Positions 1 through 8,342 are shown, counted from the first letter of the stretch. The stretch: DNA of 61,301 nucleotides from Bacteroidia bacterium (GCA_030429835.1 JAUIGC010000004.1:1-61301); one strand, 5' to 3'. Numbers and translations: made by a program. The notes: a model not told the origin generated them from the letters alone.

Positions 1-819
1 CTGATTATTTGTTTCATATCCTTGAGAGGCCCTCCATGTAAACGTAGCTTGCGTAGGGTCTTCATTAAAGGCGGTGAACCCAAGTGAACTTGGAATTTGA
101 GCGGTATAGTCTATATGATTTACTAACAGGGAAAGTTTGTTGTTGGAATTCAGTTGATACGAAGTGTTAAGCAAAAATCCGTCCCTTTCAAAGTTGTTGT
201 TCTCGCGATATCCATCGGTTTCGATATGACCGTACTGTAAGTTCAACCGTAATTTTCCATCGTAATGGTTAAAAGCCAAGTTGTTTTTTATCAAATTATA
301 TGAGCCGATGGTGAAATTATTGCTGAAGTTGGTGGACCTTCCCAAGGCCTCTTTTGGGGTTAGAATTATGGCACCACCAAGGTTGGCCCCAAACTCTGTT
401 CCTTTTGGTCCTTTGACCACTTCAATTTGTCCCAGATTTTCCAAGTCATAGGCCTCGATGGTAGAAGATCCCGTCCCGTTAGTCACTGGGATTTCGTTGT
501 AATAAAGGCGTAGCTTATCGGTTCCAAAAAGTGTACGGGCACCAATACCTCGTATGGTAATTCTATTGGTATTCAGGGCTCCAGACAACACATAAACCCC
601 TGGAATTTGATTCATAGAGGATACAATATCCACCGGACTGTAATTTTGAAAGGTCTTGGCGGAGATAACATCTGAAGGGGTAATACCAATGACTTTTTTG
701 GTTTTTAGCGCATCGATTAGAATTACTTCCTCCAATTGGGTAACACTATCTTTGTCTATAGGGTCTTGTGCTTGGCCGAAAATGACGGCAAAAAATAATA
801 GAATGTGTAGGTATTTCAT
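1..819 (-). CDS. TonB-dependent receptor, N-terminal part (truncated by window)
   Basis: This is an outer-membrane active transporter that takes a ligand up with TonB/ExbBD energy. Translating the minus strand from the ATG at 819 gives a signal peptide (MKYLHILLFFAVIFGQAQ), then a plug domain directly. There is no carboxypeptidase-like or STN domain before the plug. Plug landmarks include SSMNQIPGVYVLSG, ITIRGIGART and IEVVKGPKGTEFGANLGG, followed by the first barrel strands. The reading frame is open to base 1, so the C-terminal barrel lies outside the window. The barrel gene at 850-1371 is 30 bases upstream and is probably co-transcribed. The ligand cannot be told from this part; a siderophore or other metal chelate is common for this architecture. 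Confidence 0.9.
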   Translation of the reverse strand, partial: MKYLHILLFFAVIFGQAQDPIDKDSVTQLEEVILIDALKTKKVIGITPSDVISAKTFQNYSPVDIVSSMNQIPGVYVLSGALNTNRITIRGIGARTLFGTDKLRLYYNEIPVTNGTGSSTIEAYDLENLGQIEVVKGPKGTEFGANLGGAIILTPKEALGRSTNFSNNFTIGSYNLIKNNLAFNHYDGKLRLNLQYGHIETDGYRENNNFERDGFLLNTSYQLNSNNKLSLLVNHIDYTAQIPSSLGFTAFNEDPTQATFTWRASQGYETNNQ

Positions 820-849
820 TAAAATGTGTATGAAATACGAATTTATAAT

Positions 850-1371
850 TTAAAATCTAAAACCAATGGAGAGTCCGCCGCGAAACATAAACGCATTTTG
901 AAAATCGGCAGGATTTATATTTCTGCCAATACCACCATGTACTTCCAAGGTAAATCGGTCACTTCGGGTAACCCACTTATTTCCAATTCCCAAACCTAGG
1001 GCGGTGGTTCCATAGTCAATGTTTCTTGCTCCCAAGTTAGTACTATTGTTCTCTTCTCTTCCCGTGTAATAAAGTCCAAAAGCTTCGGCAAAAAATCCAC
1101 TTCTAGGTATATAGCCAAAATAGGCTCGTAGATTAGGCCCAATTCCAAAGTTGCCGTTGTAGTCCGTGGCATCACCATCGGCATAGATGGTTCCGCCAAT
1201 ACTGGTGTCCTCCGTGAAAAAATACTCATAGGAACCTTCGACGGTTGAAGTGGCCAAAAATTGACCGATATTGAATTTTATCTCGTGATTGTTTTCAAAT
1301 CTGGGGTAAGCTTGTCCCATTACTGAGAGGGTGAAACCTAGACTAATAATCAGGAATAAAAAGTATCTCAT
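850..1371 (-). CDS. Small outer-membrane beta-barrel protein
   Basis: A 173-residue secreted protein with a signal peptide ending near VMGQA. The mature part alternates hydrophobic and polar residues as in beta strands, and it ends in GLSIGFRF, a terminal aromatic residue typical of outer-membrane barrels. The length suits an eight-stranded barrel. It lies 30 bases upstream of the TonB receptor on the same strand, so the two probably form one transcript, but no function follows from that. I do not recognise a named family beyond a general outer-membrane beta-barrel protein. Confidence 0.75.
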   Translation of the reverse strand: MRYFLFLIISLGFTLSVMGQAYPRFENNHEIKFNIGQFLATSTVEGSYEYFFTEDTSIGGTIYADGDATDYNGNFGIGPNLRAYFGYIPRSGFFAEAFGLYYTGREENNSTNLGARNIDYGTTALGLGIGNKWVTRSDRFTLEVHGGIGRNINPADFQNAFMFRGGLSIGFRF

Positions 1372-1450
1372 GACGTATGTTTTCGAAATCTTAAAGTAAT
1401 AATCAAAGGTTGTTCCAAAGTGTACAAAGTTAGGATTTAGGTAGCCATAC

Positions 1451-1483
1451 TTGGGAGTATTTATGCAGGCTTTTCTATTTTTG
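1451..1483 (+). promoter_or_regulatory. Putative Bacteroidota promoter of exonuclease III
   Basis: TTG at 1451-1453 and TATTTTTG at 1476-1483 match the Bacteroidota -33 (TTG) and -7 (TAnnTTTG) elements with a 22-base spacer. The ATG follows at 1501. This is a consensus match only. Confidence 0.4.
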
Positions 1484-1500
1484 GTTCAAAGGCACGTATA

Positions 1501-2265
1501 ATGAAGATAGTTTCCTACAATGTAAATGGTGTTAGAGCGGCATTGCGAAAAGATTTTTTACCATGGTTGAACGCTGTGGACCCGGATGTGGTCTGTCTAC
1601 AGGAAATTAAGGCCAACAAGGAACAGTTGGACCTATCCCTTTTTGAAGCGGCAGGTTATCCCTACCATTATTGGTTTAGTGCCCGGAAAAAAGGATATAG
1701 CGGCGTGGCCATACTATCTAAACAGAAACCCGATGAGGTTATCATGGGAACCGGTATCGATTATATGGATTTTGAAGGCCGAAATGTCACGGCACATTTC
1801 AATAATGTTTCGGTAATGAGTATGTACCTGCCTTCCGGTACTAACCTAGCTCGGTTGGAACATAAACTGACCTATATGGACGATTTTCAGAAATATGTCG
1901 ATGAATTCAGAAAAAAACATCCCAACCTGATTGTTTTGGGCGACTATAATATTTGCCATCAGGCTATTGACATTCATAATCCGGAGGGGTTAAAGAACGT
2001 TTCGGGGTTTTTGCCCGTGGAACGGGAATGGATCGGTAATTTTATAAAGAGCGGTTTTATAGATAGTTTTAGGCATTTCAATAAGGAACCTGAAAATTAT
2101 ACTTGGTGGAGCTACAGGGCGAACGCCAGAAATAATAACAAGGGATGGCGTTTGGACTATGGGATGGTCGCTGAACCCTTAAAGGATAAACTAAAACGTT
2201 CCGTTATTTTGTCCGAGGCCCGGCACAGTGATCATTGCCCAATTTTACTGGAACTTAATGATTGA
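1501..2265 (+). CDS. xth: Exodeoxyribonuclease III (AP endonuclease)
   Basis: This DNA repair enzyme cuts the backbone 5' of abasic sites and degrades duplex DNA 3' to 5'. The 254 residues match the ExoIII/APE1 family in length and motifs: N7 in SYNVNG, the metal ligand E35 in CLQEIK, LGDYNICH in the middle (catalytic Asp and Asn), and SDHCPILLEL at the C-terminus with the catalytic His. The ATG at 1501 sits directly before the conserved first strand (MKIVSYNVNG), so the start is firm. The next gene on this strand begins 66 bases downstream and is not obviously in the same operon. Confidence 0.95.
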   Translation: MKIVSYNVNGVRAALRKDFLPWLNAVDPDVVCLQEIKANKEQLDLSLFEAAGYPYHYWFSARKKGYSGVAILSKQKPDEVIMGTGIDYMDFEGRNVTAHFNNVSVMSMYLPSGTNLARLEHKLTYMDDFQKYVDEFRKKHPNLIVLGDYNICHQAIDIHNPEGLKNVSGFLPVEREWIGNFIKSGFIDSFRHFNKEPENYTWWSYRANARNNNKGWRLDYGMVAEPLKDKLKRSVILSEARHSDHCPILLELND

Positions 2266-2331
2266 TTAAAAGGGGAACCGTTCATATTTTGTAATTTTAG
2301 CATTTTTAATCAATAACCTACCGAATTCAAT

Positions 2332-3372
2332 ATGAAATACACCCATCTTCCACACACCGATATCGAAGTAAGCAAAATTTGTCTGGGTACCATGACCTGG
2401 GGGAATCAGAATACCGAAGAAGAAGGTCATGAGCAAATGGATTATGCCCTTGACCAAGGAATCAATTTTTTTGATACCGCCGAGCTCTACCCCATTCCGG
2501 CACATCCGGATAGACACTCGCTAACAGAAAAAATTATTGGGACCTGGTTCAAGAAGAACGGTAATAGGGACAAGGTCATCTTGGCCAGTAAAATTGCCGG
2601 AAAGGCGGATTTTACCAAATTTATTAGAACGACAGGTTTTACTCGGGAATCCATCATAGAAGCGCTTGAAGAAAGCTTAAAACGGCTACAAACGGATTAT
2701 ATAGATTTATACCAATTGCACTGGCCGGAACGTAATACCAATTATTTTGGTAAAAGAGGCTATACCCACGAGGCAACCGATTATTGGGAGGACAATATCC
2801 ATCAAGTATTGGAAACCTTGAGGGATTTAATGCGCGAGGGGAAAATACGCCATGTGGGCATTTCCAATGAAACACCCTGGGGCACCATGCGCTTTTTGGA
2901 AGAAAGCAAGGTCCATGCCTCCCTGCCCAGAACCATTACCATTCAAAACCCATATAGTTTGCTCAACCGATTGTTCGAAGTTGGATTGGCCGAAGTTTCC
3001 ATGAGGGAGAATGTTGGTCTTTTGGCCTATTCCCCTTTAGGTTTTGGAGTATTAAGTGGTAAATATTTGGGGGACAGGTTGCCAGAAGGATCCCGTATTA
3101 AGCTTTTTCCAAACTATACCCGGTACAGTTCAAAAACGGCCGTTTTGGCCACGCAAAAATATTATGAGTTGGCACAGGAACATAATATTTCCTTGGCCCA
3201 GATGGCCTTGGCCTATGTGAATTCCAAACCTTTTTTGACCAGTAATATCATTGGTGCGACCAGTATGAAACAATTGAAGGAAAATATTGGAAGCATTGAT
3301 ATTACACTGACTTCAGAAATTATGGAGGGCATAGAAAAAATTCACGAAGAACATCCTAACCCAGCACCTTGA
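2332..3372 (+). CDS. Aldo/keto reductase (Tas-like)
   Basis: An NADPH-dependent oxidoreductase of the aldo/keto reductase superfamily, 346 residues. The catalytic tetrad is visible: D48 and Y53 in INFFDTAELYP, K87 in VILASKIAG, and H130 in DLYQLHWPE. The C-terminal cofactor-binding part contains NIIGATSMKQLKEN. The extra loop after the Tyr (PIPAHPDRHSLTE) and the length resemble the Tas/YajO-like branch. The substrate is unknown. The stop codon overlaps the start of a 36-codon membrane ORF (TGATG). Confidence 0.92.
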   Translation: MKYTHLPHTDIEVSKICLGTMTWGNQNTEEEGHEQMDYALDQGINFFDTAELYPIPAHPDRHSLTEKIIGTWFKKNGNRDKVILASKIAGKADFTKFIRTTGFTRESIIEALEESLKRLQTDYIDLYQLHWPERNTNYFGKRGYTHEATDYWEDNIHQVLETLRDLMREGKIRHVGISNETPWGTMRFLEESKVHASLPRTITIQNPYSLLNRLFEVGLAEVSMRENVGLLAYSPLGFGVLSGKYLGDRLPEGSRIKLFPNYTRYSSKTAVLATQKYYELAQEHNISLAQMALAYVNSKPFLTSNIIGATSMKQLKENIGSIDITLTSEIMEGIEKIHEEHPNPAP

Positions 3373-3482
3373 TGATGGATTTATTGGTTTTTTTAAAGGT
3401 AGGATTTTGGCAAGTCGTATTGATCATATTGGTCATCATCATCATTTTGACCTTATCCAGAATCATGAGGGATAGGAGGTAG
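3372..3482 (+). CDS. Possible 36-residue single-span membrane protein
   Basis: A short frame starts at the ATG that overlaps the stop codon of the aldo/keto reductase gene, an arrangement typical of translational coupling. The 36 residues contain one hydrophobic stretch of about 20 residues (from VVLIILV to ILTL) followed by a basic tail (SRIMRDRR), which would place the C-terminus in the cytoplasm. No family is recognised. The coupling and the membrane-protein shape favour a real gene, but chance cannot be excluded. Confidence 0.35.
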   Translation: MMDLLVFLKVGFWQVVLIILVIIIILTLSRIMRDRR

Positions 3483-3554
3483 TTCTTTTTTGAATATAGA
3501 TTTTATAGGTACATTTTAAAATAGAAGTATGTGTAATTGTACACATATACAATT

Positions 3555-4279
3555 GTTAGGCAACATTAAAAACATTCAATGGGTATTTTCGACTTTTTTA
3601 ATTCAAAACCATCAGTTCAGAAACTGACCAACAAACTTGTAGAGCATATTTTCACAATTATTCAAACTGAAAAAGGTGTTCGAGTTGAAGATGCAATTTG
3701 CGTAATAGCAACAATAGTAGCCGAACGATGTATCAAAATTGCAGATGAGTTTTCAATAGATAATCACGAATTTGAACCAGGCTCACCTGTATTTTCGGAA
3801 AAAATTAATGAAATACTATTTGGACCAAAAAATACAGAAGAATGGGACGATTTACCTACTGAGAGCGTTTTCAGACAAATGAAATTAAAATTGAATTCCC
3901 ATTTTAAAAGCGATTTCTTTCCTCCACTGGTTAATACCATTGAAAGTTTTGCGAAAAATGTGGGAGAAACGGAGTGGGGAAATCTAAAATTATCTGTTTC
4001 GGAAGACAATAGACCATTTATTTTACCGCTTCAGGCTGGATATGAAACTAGAGCCTTTGTGGAACGAGAAATCAACATCGTGGACGATGAATATACTCTT
4101 CGAGTTGTTATTAATGCTATGTGTTCAGTCTTAATAGTAACCAGAAAGGCATTAGAACCTTTAACCGCTCTGACCTTAACTTTTGAAATAATAAATGGAA
4201 TGTCAAAAACAGCAACAATGACGCACAAAAAGATGGCGGAATTACAGGCGGAAGTGGACAAAAAATAACGTTGCCTAAC
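3555..4279. mobile_element. Cassette-like element with inverted integron-type core sites
   Basis: An orphan gene is enclosed by GTTAGGCAAC at 3555-3564 and its exact reverse complement GTTGCCTAAC at 4270-4279. The match extends to 13 of 14 bases (3554-3567 against 4267-4280). GTTAGGC fits the integron core site GTTRRRY, and GCCTAAC fits the inverse core RYYYAAC, each in the expected orientation around a gene cassette. No integrase is in the window and no complete attC site can be drawn. This is therefore a cassette-like element by inference only, not a proven integron cassette. Confidence 0.45.
3579..4268 (+). CDS. Hypothetical protein in the cassette-like element
   Basis: A 229-residue soluble protein of no family I recognise. 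It has no signal peptide. Visible parts are an N-terminal MGIFDFFN, helical segments around residues 14-60 (KLTNKLVEHIFTIIQTEKG, then EDAICVIATIVAERCIKIADEF), an acidic middle, and a C-terminal helix-rich part with NAMCSVLIVTRKALEPLTAL. The gene fills the space between the inverted core sites: the ATG is 14 bases after the left site and the stop is 1 base before the right one, which is the tight packing expected of a cassette gene. It looks more AT-rich than its neighbours. Lateral acquisition is likely; the function is unknown. Confidence 0.7.
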   Translation: MGIFDFFNSKPSVQKLTNKLVEHIFTIIQTEKGVRVEDAICVIATIVAERCIKIADEFSIDNHEFEPGSPVFSEKINEILFGPKNTEEWDDLPTESVFRQMKLKLNSHFKSDFFPPLVNTIESFAKNVGETEWGNLKLSVSEDNRPFILPLQAGYETRAFVEREINIVDDEYTLRVVINAMCSVLIVTRKALEPLTALTLTFEIINGMSKTATMTHKKMAELQAEVDKK

Positions 4280-4289
4280 ATTGGTAACC

Positions 4290-4425
4290 GTTGCACAAGT
4301 CTAAATTTCTAATAAAATAGGATTTTCCTTATTTTAAGAATCTGGAAGTTGCTAGTTTTTAAGCGTATATTATTTTACGAAACAGCTTTTAACTCATAAT
4401 TTGATTAAAAAAGAAGTTGTGCAAC
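4290..4425. repeat. Gene-free 136-base segment with 9-base inverted ends
   Basis: GTTGCACAA at 4290-4298 and TTGTGCAAC at 4417-4425 are exact inverted repeats bounding an AT-rich stretch without any ORF. The segment starts 10 bases after the right core site of the cassette-like element. It resembles a miniature inverted-repeat element or a cassette remnant. I saw no clear target-site duplication. Confidence 0.4.
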
Positions 4426-4445
4426 AGCCACATTGGCTATAACTC

Positions 4446-4544
4446 ATGGCTAGGTCATTACTCCAAAAAATAATAAATTCATGAACTCAACCAGGCTATT
4501 CGTTTCCATCGGACGCCGGATCCAAACCGCCCACCACTAGCCAT
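4446..4544. repeat. Inverted repeat ATGGCTAG/CTAGCCAT beside radA
   Basis: ATGGCTAG at 4446-4453 pairs with CTAGCCAT at 4537-4544. Nearby, GCCA-cat-TGGC (4428-4438) is a small palindrome. Together with the repeats at 4290-4425 they make 4269-4562 a gene-free stretch of nested dyads between the orphan gene and radA. No obvious rho-independent terminator for radA is seen here. Confidence 0.35.
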
Positions 4545-4562
4545 AGCCTTACCGTCCAATAA

Positions 4563-5924
4563 TCAACAAAACAAGTCTCTCACCACATCCTCAATCTTGG
4601 CGGCCAACTGAACCTTGATTTTTGTGTTCTTTAGCCCAATTTTATTGTTTTTGGAAACGACAATGGTGGTATAGCCCAATTTTTCGGCTTCCAGAATACG
4701 CTGTTCCACACGCTGGACGGGTCGTATTTCCCCGGCCAGCCCAACTTCGGCGGCAAAACAGATACCCTTTTCAATGGGAATGTCCTCGTTGCTGGATAAT
4801 ATGGCGGCAATAACAGCTAAGTCAATGGCAGGATCGTCCACAGAGATTCCACCGGTAATATTGAGGAAAACATCCTTGGCACCCAGTTTGAATCCGGCCC
4901 TTTTTTCCAAAACCGCCAGAAGCATGTTCAAGCGTTTGGCATTGTAGCCCGTAGTGGAACGTTGCGGGGTCCCATAGACTGCAGTACTTACCAAGGCCTG
5001 TATTTCAATTAGAAGGGGACGCATCCCTTCTACGGTAGAGGCGATGGCGGTTCCGCTCAATCCTTCATCGTTTTTGGAAATCAATACTTCAGAAGGGTTG
5101 TTCACTTCCCTGAGTCCGCTTCCCTGCATTTCATAAATGCCCAACTCCGCCGTAGAGCCAAATCGGTTTTTAAGTGAACGGAGGATTCGGTAAACGTAAT
5201 TACGGTCGCCTTCAAACTGCAAAACGGTATCAACCATGTGTTCCAAAATCTTAGGGCCTGCGATGGAGCCGTCCTTGGTAATATGACCTATCAATATCAC
5301 CGGGGTATTGGTTTCCTTGGCAAATTTGATGAGTTCTGCGGTGCATTCCCTAATCTGTGAAATACTCCCAGCTGCCGACTCGATATAATCTGAATGTAAG
5401 GTCTGTATGGAATCGATGACCACAATGTCCGGCTCAGTGGCTTCAATCTGCTTAAAAATGTTCTGGGTCTTGGTTTCCGTCAGTATAAAACAGGTTTCGC
5501 TATTGGGGTGGATTCGGTCCGCTCGCATTTTGATTTGTTTCTGACTTTCCTCCCCAGAAACATATAAGGTCTTGTAGGGCAATTTTAAAGCAATCTGTAA
5601 TAATAAGGTACTTTTTCCAACACCCGGTTCACCGCCCAACAATACTAATGCACCGGGAACCAAACCACCACCCAATACCCTATTGAACTCTAAATCGAAG
5701 GTGTTTAGTCGTAATTCTTTTTCCGTACTTATTTCGTGGACCAATAACGGCTTAGAGACTCGTTTTGCTACAGAGTTGGTGGGTTTCCAGCTTGTTTTTT
5801 CTTCTTTCTGAACAACTTCTTCAACAACGGTGTTCCATTCCTTACAGGCAGCACATTGTCCCACCCATTTGGCGTATTGCGTGCCACAGTTCTGACAGAA
5901 AAAAGCGGTTTTTGTCTTGGCCAT
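4563..5924 (-). CDS. radA: DNA repair protein RadA
   Basis: RadA is a RecA-like ATPase that promotes branch migration during recombinational repair. The 453 residues show all parts in order: a four-cysteine zinc finger (C10, C13, C24, C27), a Walker A loop at 98-106 (GGEPGVGKST), the family signature KNRFG at 252-256, and a C-terminal Lon-protease-like domain without a catalytic role. The start at 5924 gives the canonical MAKTKTAFFCQNCG. It is the most downstream of a run of minus-strand genes reaching back to panC, with 43 bases between it and the small membrane protein upstream. Confidence 0.96.
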   Translation of the reverse strand: MAKTKTAFFCQNCGTQYAKWVGQCAACKEWNTVVEEVVQKEEKTSWKPTNSVAKRVSKPLLVHEISTEKELRLNTFDLEFNRVLGGGLVPGALVLLGGEPGVGKSTLLLQIALKLPYKTLYVSGEESQKQIKMRADRIHPNSETCFILTETKTQNIFKQIEATEPDIVVIDSIQTLHSDYIESAAGSISQIRECTAELIKFAKETNTPVILIGHITKDGSIAGPKILEHMVDTVLQFEGDRNYVYRILRSLKNRFGSTAELGIYEMQGSGLREVNNPSEVLISKNDEGLSGTAIASTVEGMRPLLIEIQALVSTAVYGTPQRSTTGYNAKRLNMLLAVLEKRAGFKLGAKDVFLNITGGISVDDPAIDLAVIAAILSSNEDIPIEKGICFAAEVGLAGEIRPVQRVEQRILEAEKLGYTTIVVSKNNKIGLKNTKIKVQLAAKIEDVVRDLFC

Positions 5925-5967
5925 CCTTAGCTTATCTCATTTGTGCTAAGGTACTAAGAAGTAGGAA

Positions 5968-6138
5968 TTATTCTTCTTCCGATTGTTTTTTCTTGAACTC
6001 CCAGATGGCCATAAAAAAGGAGGCCCAGGCCAGGAATAACGAAAGTATACTCAGTGCCAGTACTTTATCGCCCTTTAGGCCATAGTAGGTAAAATATACG
6101 CCGGCACAGACGTAGTATTTAAAGATGCCTTTAAACAT
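5968..6138 (-). CDS. Small membrane protein (56 residues)
   Basis: The minus-strand frame from the ATG at 6138 encodes 56 residues. It has an aromatic-rich N-terminal segment (FKYYVCAGVYFTYYGLKG), a clear transmembrane helix (ALSILSLFLAWASFFMAIW), and a charged tail ending KKKQSEEE. It lies between the esterase-like gene and radA on the same strand. I do not recognise a function. The well-formed membrane segment and the clean fit between neighbours make it a likely gene. Confidence 0.6.
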   Translation of the reverse strand: MFKGIFKYYVCAGVYFTYYGLKGDKVLALSILSLFLAWASFFMAIWEFKKKQSEEE

Positions 6139-6207
6139 AAGTGTAGGTTGTAGGTTAGATTTGGGATCTAAGGTTAAATTTTTTTGGGAGCGGGGATTTG
6201 GTGTAGG

Positions 6208-7350
6208 TTAAAAACCAAAATCCGCTTTTAATGCGTCCATTTTTTCCAATGCCATTTCTTTAGTTAAAAAATCGATTTCTTCCATCTGAAAAGCTTTTTC
6301 AAAGGTTTTCAAGGCTTTTTTGGGTTCTCCCATCTGCTCATAATACTCCCCTTCAAAATAAAAGCCCATCATGGTGTCCGGATACTCTTTCTTGCACAAT
6401 TCCGATAGGGATTTGAGCGATTCATAATCCTCTTTCTTTCTCACAGCGGCATAGATGGCCATGATATCATTAAGTTCAACGGGTTTGCTGAATCCGAACA
6501 AATCCACAATACCCTGATATTTATTTTCCAAATACTGATACACCGGTTCTTCCGAAGTCAATATTTGCGTTTTATATTCTTTTGGACTAATGGGTTTAAA
6601 CATGCCAAAAACATTATCGAATGCTTTTCCAATGCCATAGGTAGCCACGGAAATGTGGTCTGCTTTATCATACTTCTCGAAAAAATAATGCAAGGTTTCC
6701 TTGTTCAAAGCCTTTATGCCAGAATCCAACGCCATTATTTGTGGGGTGTCATCGGTTTGTTCCCCTTCAACGATTAATTGGTAGAATATCTGTTTGTCAA
6801 AAGTGTTCAATCGCATGGGAACCCTACTTTCCATTTCTGGGGCCAAAGTTGGAGATATGCTCACATAGGCATCAAAAACCGAGTTATCCTTGAACAACCA
6901 GTAATTTTGGAAGTTCGCTGAAATATCATATCCGAAAATCATTTTAAAGGGAGCGGTGCTATAATTGAGGTCTAGATACGGAATTAGCTCCATCCCAATG
7001 AATTCGTAGAATTTTTTTCCTTTTTCGTTGGGAAGGCCACTTACCGGATCAAACGCACAGTCATCCAATCGAATGCTATTCTTGCTCTGGTTAACGCCCA
7101 CCACGATGCTTTCTGGCATTCCGTGAAACTGACTGTAATATTTTGAAACGGCAACAACTTGATCGAAAAGATAGTTGGCATCCAACACCACAATCAATGG
7201 GTATTTTTTGGTTTCGTCCAAATTAGGAGGAAAATAATATTGTACATCCCTTCTTTCCTGAAGTTTAAAGGATTCAAAAATTTCCTGTGTGGTTTGGGCA
7301 CTTCCAAGACATACAAAAAGAAGGGCCAAAGCGGTAAGTATATGACGCAT
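6208..7350 (-). CDS. Secreted esterase-fold protein with C-terminal TPR part; Ser nucleophile not visible
   Basis: A 380-residue exported protein (signal peptide MRHILTALALLFVCLGSAQ) with the alpha/beta hydrolase fold of the putative esterase (IroE/Esterase D-like) family: YYFPPNLDETKKYPLIVVLD, then VVGVNQ, and a nucleophile-elbow region at about 138-146. The elbow reads G140-Y-D142-I-S, with Asp where the serine of GxSxG normally stands. The last 80 or so residues (YAAVRKKEDYESLKSLSELC onward) look like tetratricopeptide repeats. It may be a non-catalytic binding protein or use a shifted residue. It is followed 69 bases on by the small membrane protein and is preceded 26 bases upstream by the flippase-like gene, so probably the same transcript. 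Confidence 0.75.
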   Translation of the reverse strand: MRHILTALALLFVCLGSAQTTQEIFESFKLQERRDVQYYFPPNLDETKKYPLIVVLDANYLFDQVVAVSKYYSQFHGMPESIVVGVNQSKNSIRLDDCAFDPVSGLPNEKGKKFYEFIGMELIPYLDLNYSTAPFKMIFGYDISANFQNYWLFKDNSVFDAYVSISPTLAPEMESRVPMRLNTFDKQIFYQLIVEGEQTDDTPQIMALDSGIKALNKETLHYFFEKYDKADHISVATYGIGKAFDNVFGMFKPISPKEYKTQILTSEEPVYQYLENKYQGIVDLFGFSKPVELNDIMAIYAAVRKKEDYESLKSLSELCKKEYPDTMMGFYFEGEYYEQMGEPKKALKTFEKAFQMEEIDFLTKEMALEKMDALKADFGF

Positions 7351-7376
7351 AGATATTAATTAAACAGAAAACGCTA

Positions 7377-8342
7377 TTACTTGTTTCTGTTCAATAACGG
7401 TAATAAGAGAAAAGATATTGCACCAAATACAATGTTCATCATGGTCTGCGCTATCCACATGATCCAACCAAAAGCGTCACCAGATACGGAGCTTATCCCA
7501 AAGAGAGCTAGCGCCTTGCTTACCAAAATAGGAAAAAGCCCAACCCCGCCATTGGTCGTAGCCATGGCAAAAGCACCAAAAACAAAGGCCACCATAATTT
7601 CATTTAGGGAAAGGTCCATGGTTTCGGGAACCGTAAATTTTATGACCCACATCATACCAATGTAGCAGACCCAAATTAATAATGTATGGAATACGAATTC
7701 CCATTTTCTCTTCATTCTAAATATGCTGAAAACCCCATCCAACAAACCTTTTATGAATGCTTTGATTTTTAATGCTAGAGCATGGCTTGACTTTTTGATG
7801 AACAAAAAGAAAAATAGGAAGCCCACGAGGCCGGCAAACAACAATAATAGAATACCATTGAGGTTGATGCCCCTTTGCTCAAAGAAAGTGATTATGATGT
7901 CCGTTTGTAATAAAAGGGTGATAATAACTACAATCAATAACATGATTAAATCAACGACCCTTTCCGTTACTATAGTACCAAATCCTTTTTCAAAAGGAAC
8001 TCCTTCATACGTGGTCAATGCCGTTGCCCTTAAAATTTCTCCGGTTCTAGGTACTCCCAGATTGGCAAGGTACGCCATGAAAATCATGAGAATATTGTTT
8101 ATTGGTTTCGGGCGGTAGCCCAAAGGTTCCAGAAGATAGTTCCATCTGATGGCCCGGGATACATGACCGATGATGCCCAAAAGTAATGAAATGGAAACCC
8201 AGAAAATATCGGCCTCCTTAATATAAAAAAGAATTTGTTCCCTGTTTTCCGGAGAGGTCCTAATGTACCAATATACAACCAAGAAGACCCCTATAAGTAT
8301 GGGTACAATTAATTTTAGCGTCTTCTTCAAGGAGTTGTTCAC
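7377..8342 (-). CDS. Flippase-like / lysylphosphatidylglycerol synthase TM-region protein
   Basis: An integral membrane protein of 321 residues with about eight hydrophobic segments. It matches the UPF0104 / lysylphosphatidylglycerol synthase transmembrane-region family by ISLLLGIIGHVSRAIRWNYLL near the N-terminus and by LGVPRTGEILRATAL and TTNGGVGLFPILVSKAL further on. Proteins of this family are thought to move lipids or lipid-linked intermediates across the membrane. The catalytic domain of true MprF enzymes is absent. It sits between panD and the esterase-like gene on the same strand. Confidence 0.85.
   Translation of the reverse strand: MNNSLKKTLKLIVPILIGVFLVVYWYIRTSPENREQILFYIKEADIFWVSISLLLGIIGHVSRAIRWNYLLEPLGYRPKPINNILMIFMAYLANLGVPRTGEILRATALTTYEGVPFEKGFGTIVTERVVDLIMLLIVVIITLLLQTDIIITFFEQRGINLNGILLLLFAGLVGFLFFFLFIKKSSHALALKIKAFIKGLLDGVFSIFRMKRKWEFVFHTLLIWVCYIGMMWVIKFTVPETMDLSLNEIMVAFVFGAFAMATTNGGVGLFPILVSKALALFGISSVSGDAFGWIMWIAQTMMNIVFGAISFLLLPLLNRNK

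Noticed and set aside
2266-2517. A minus-strand frame over the start of the aldo/keto reductase gene
   Set aside because: It overlaps a well-supported gene and has no motif or conserved shape.
7723-8118. A 131-codon plus-strand frame inside the flippase-like gene
   Set aside because: It is the complement of conserved membrane-protein codons and has no features of its own.
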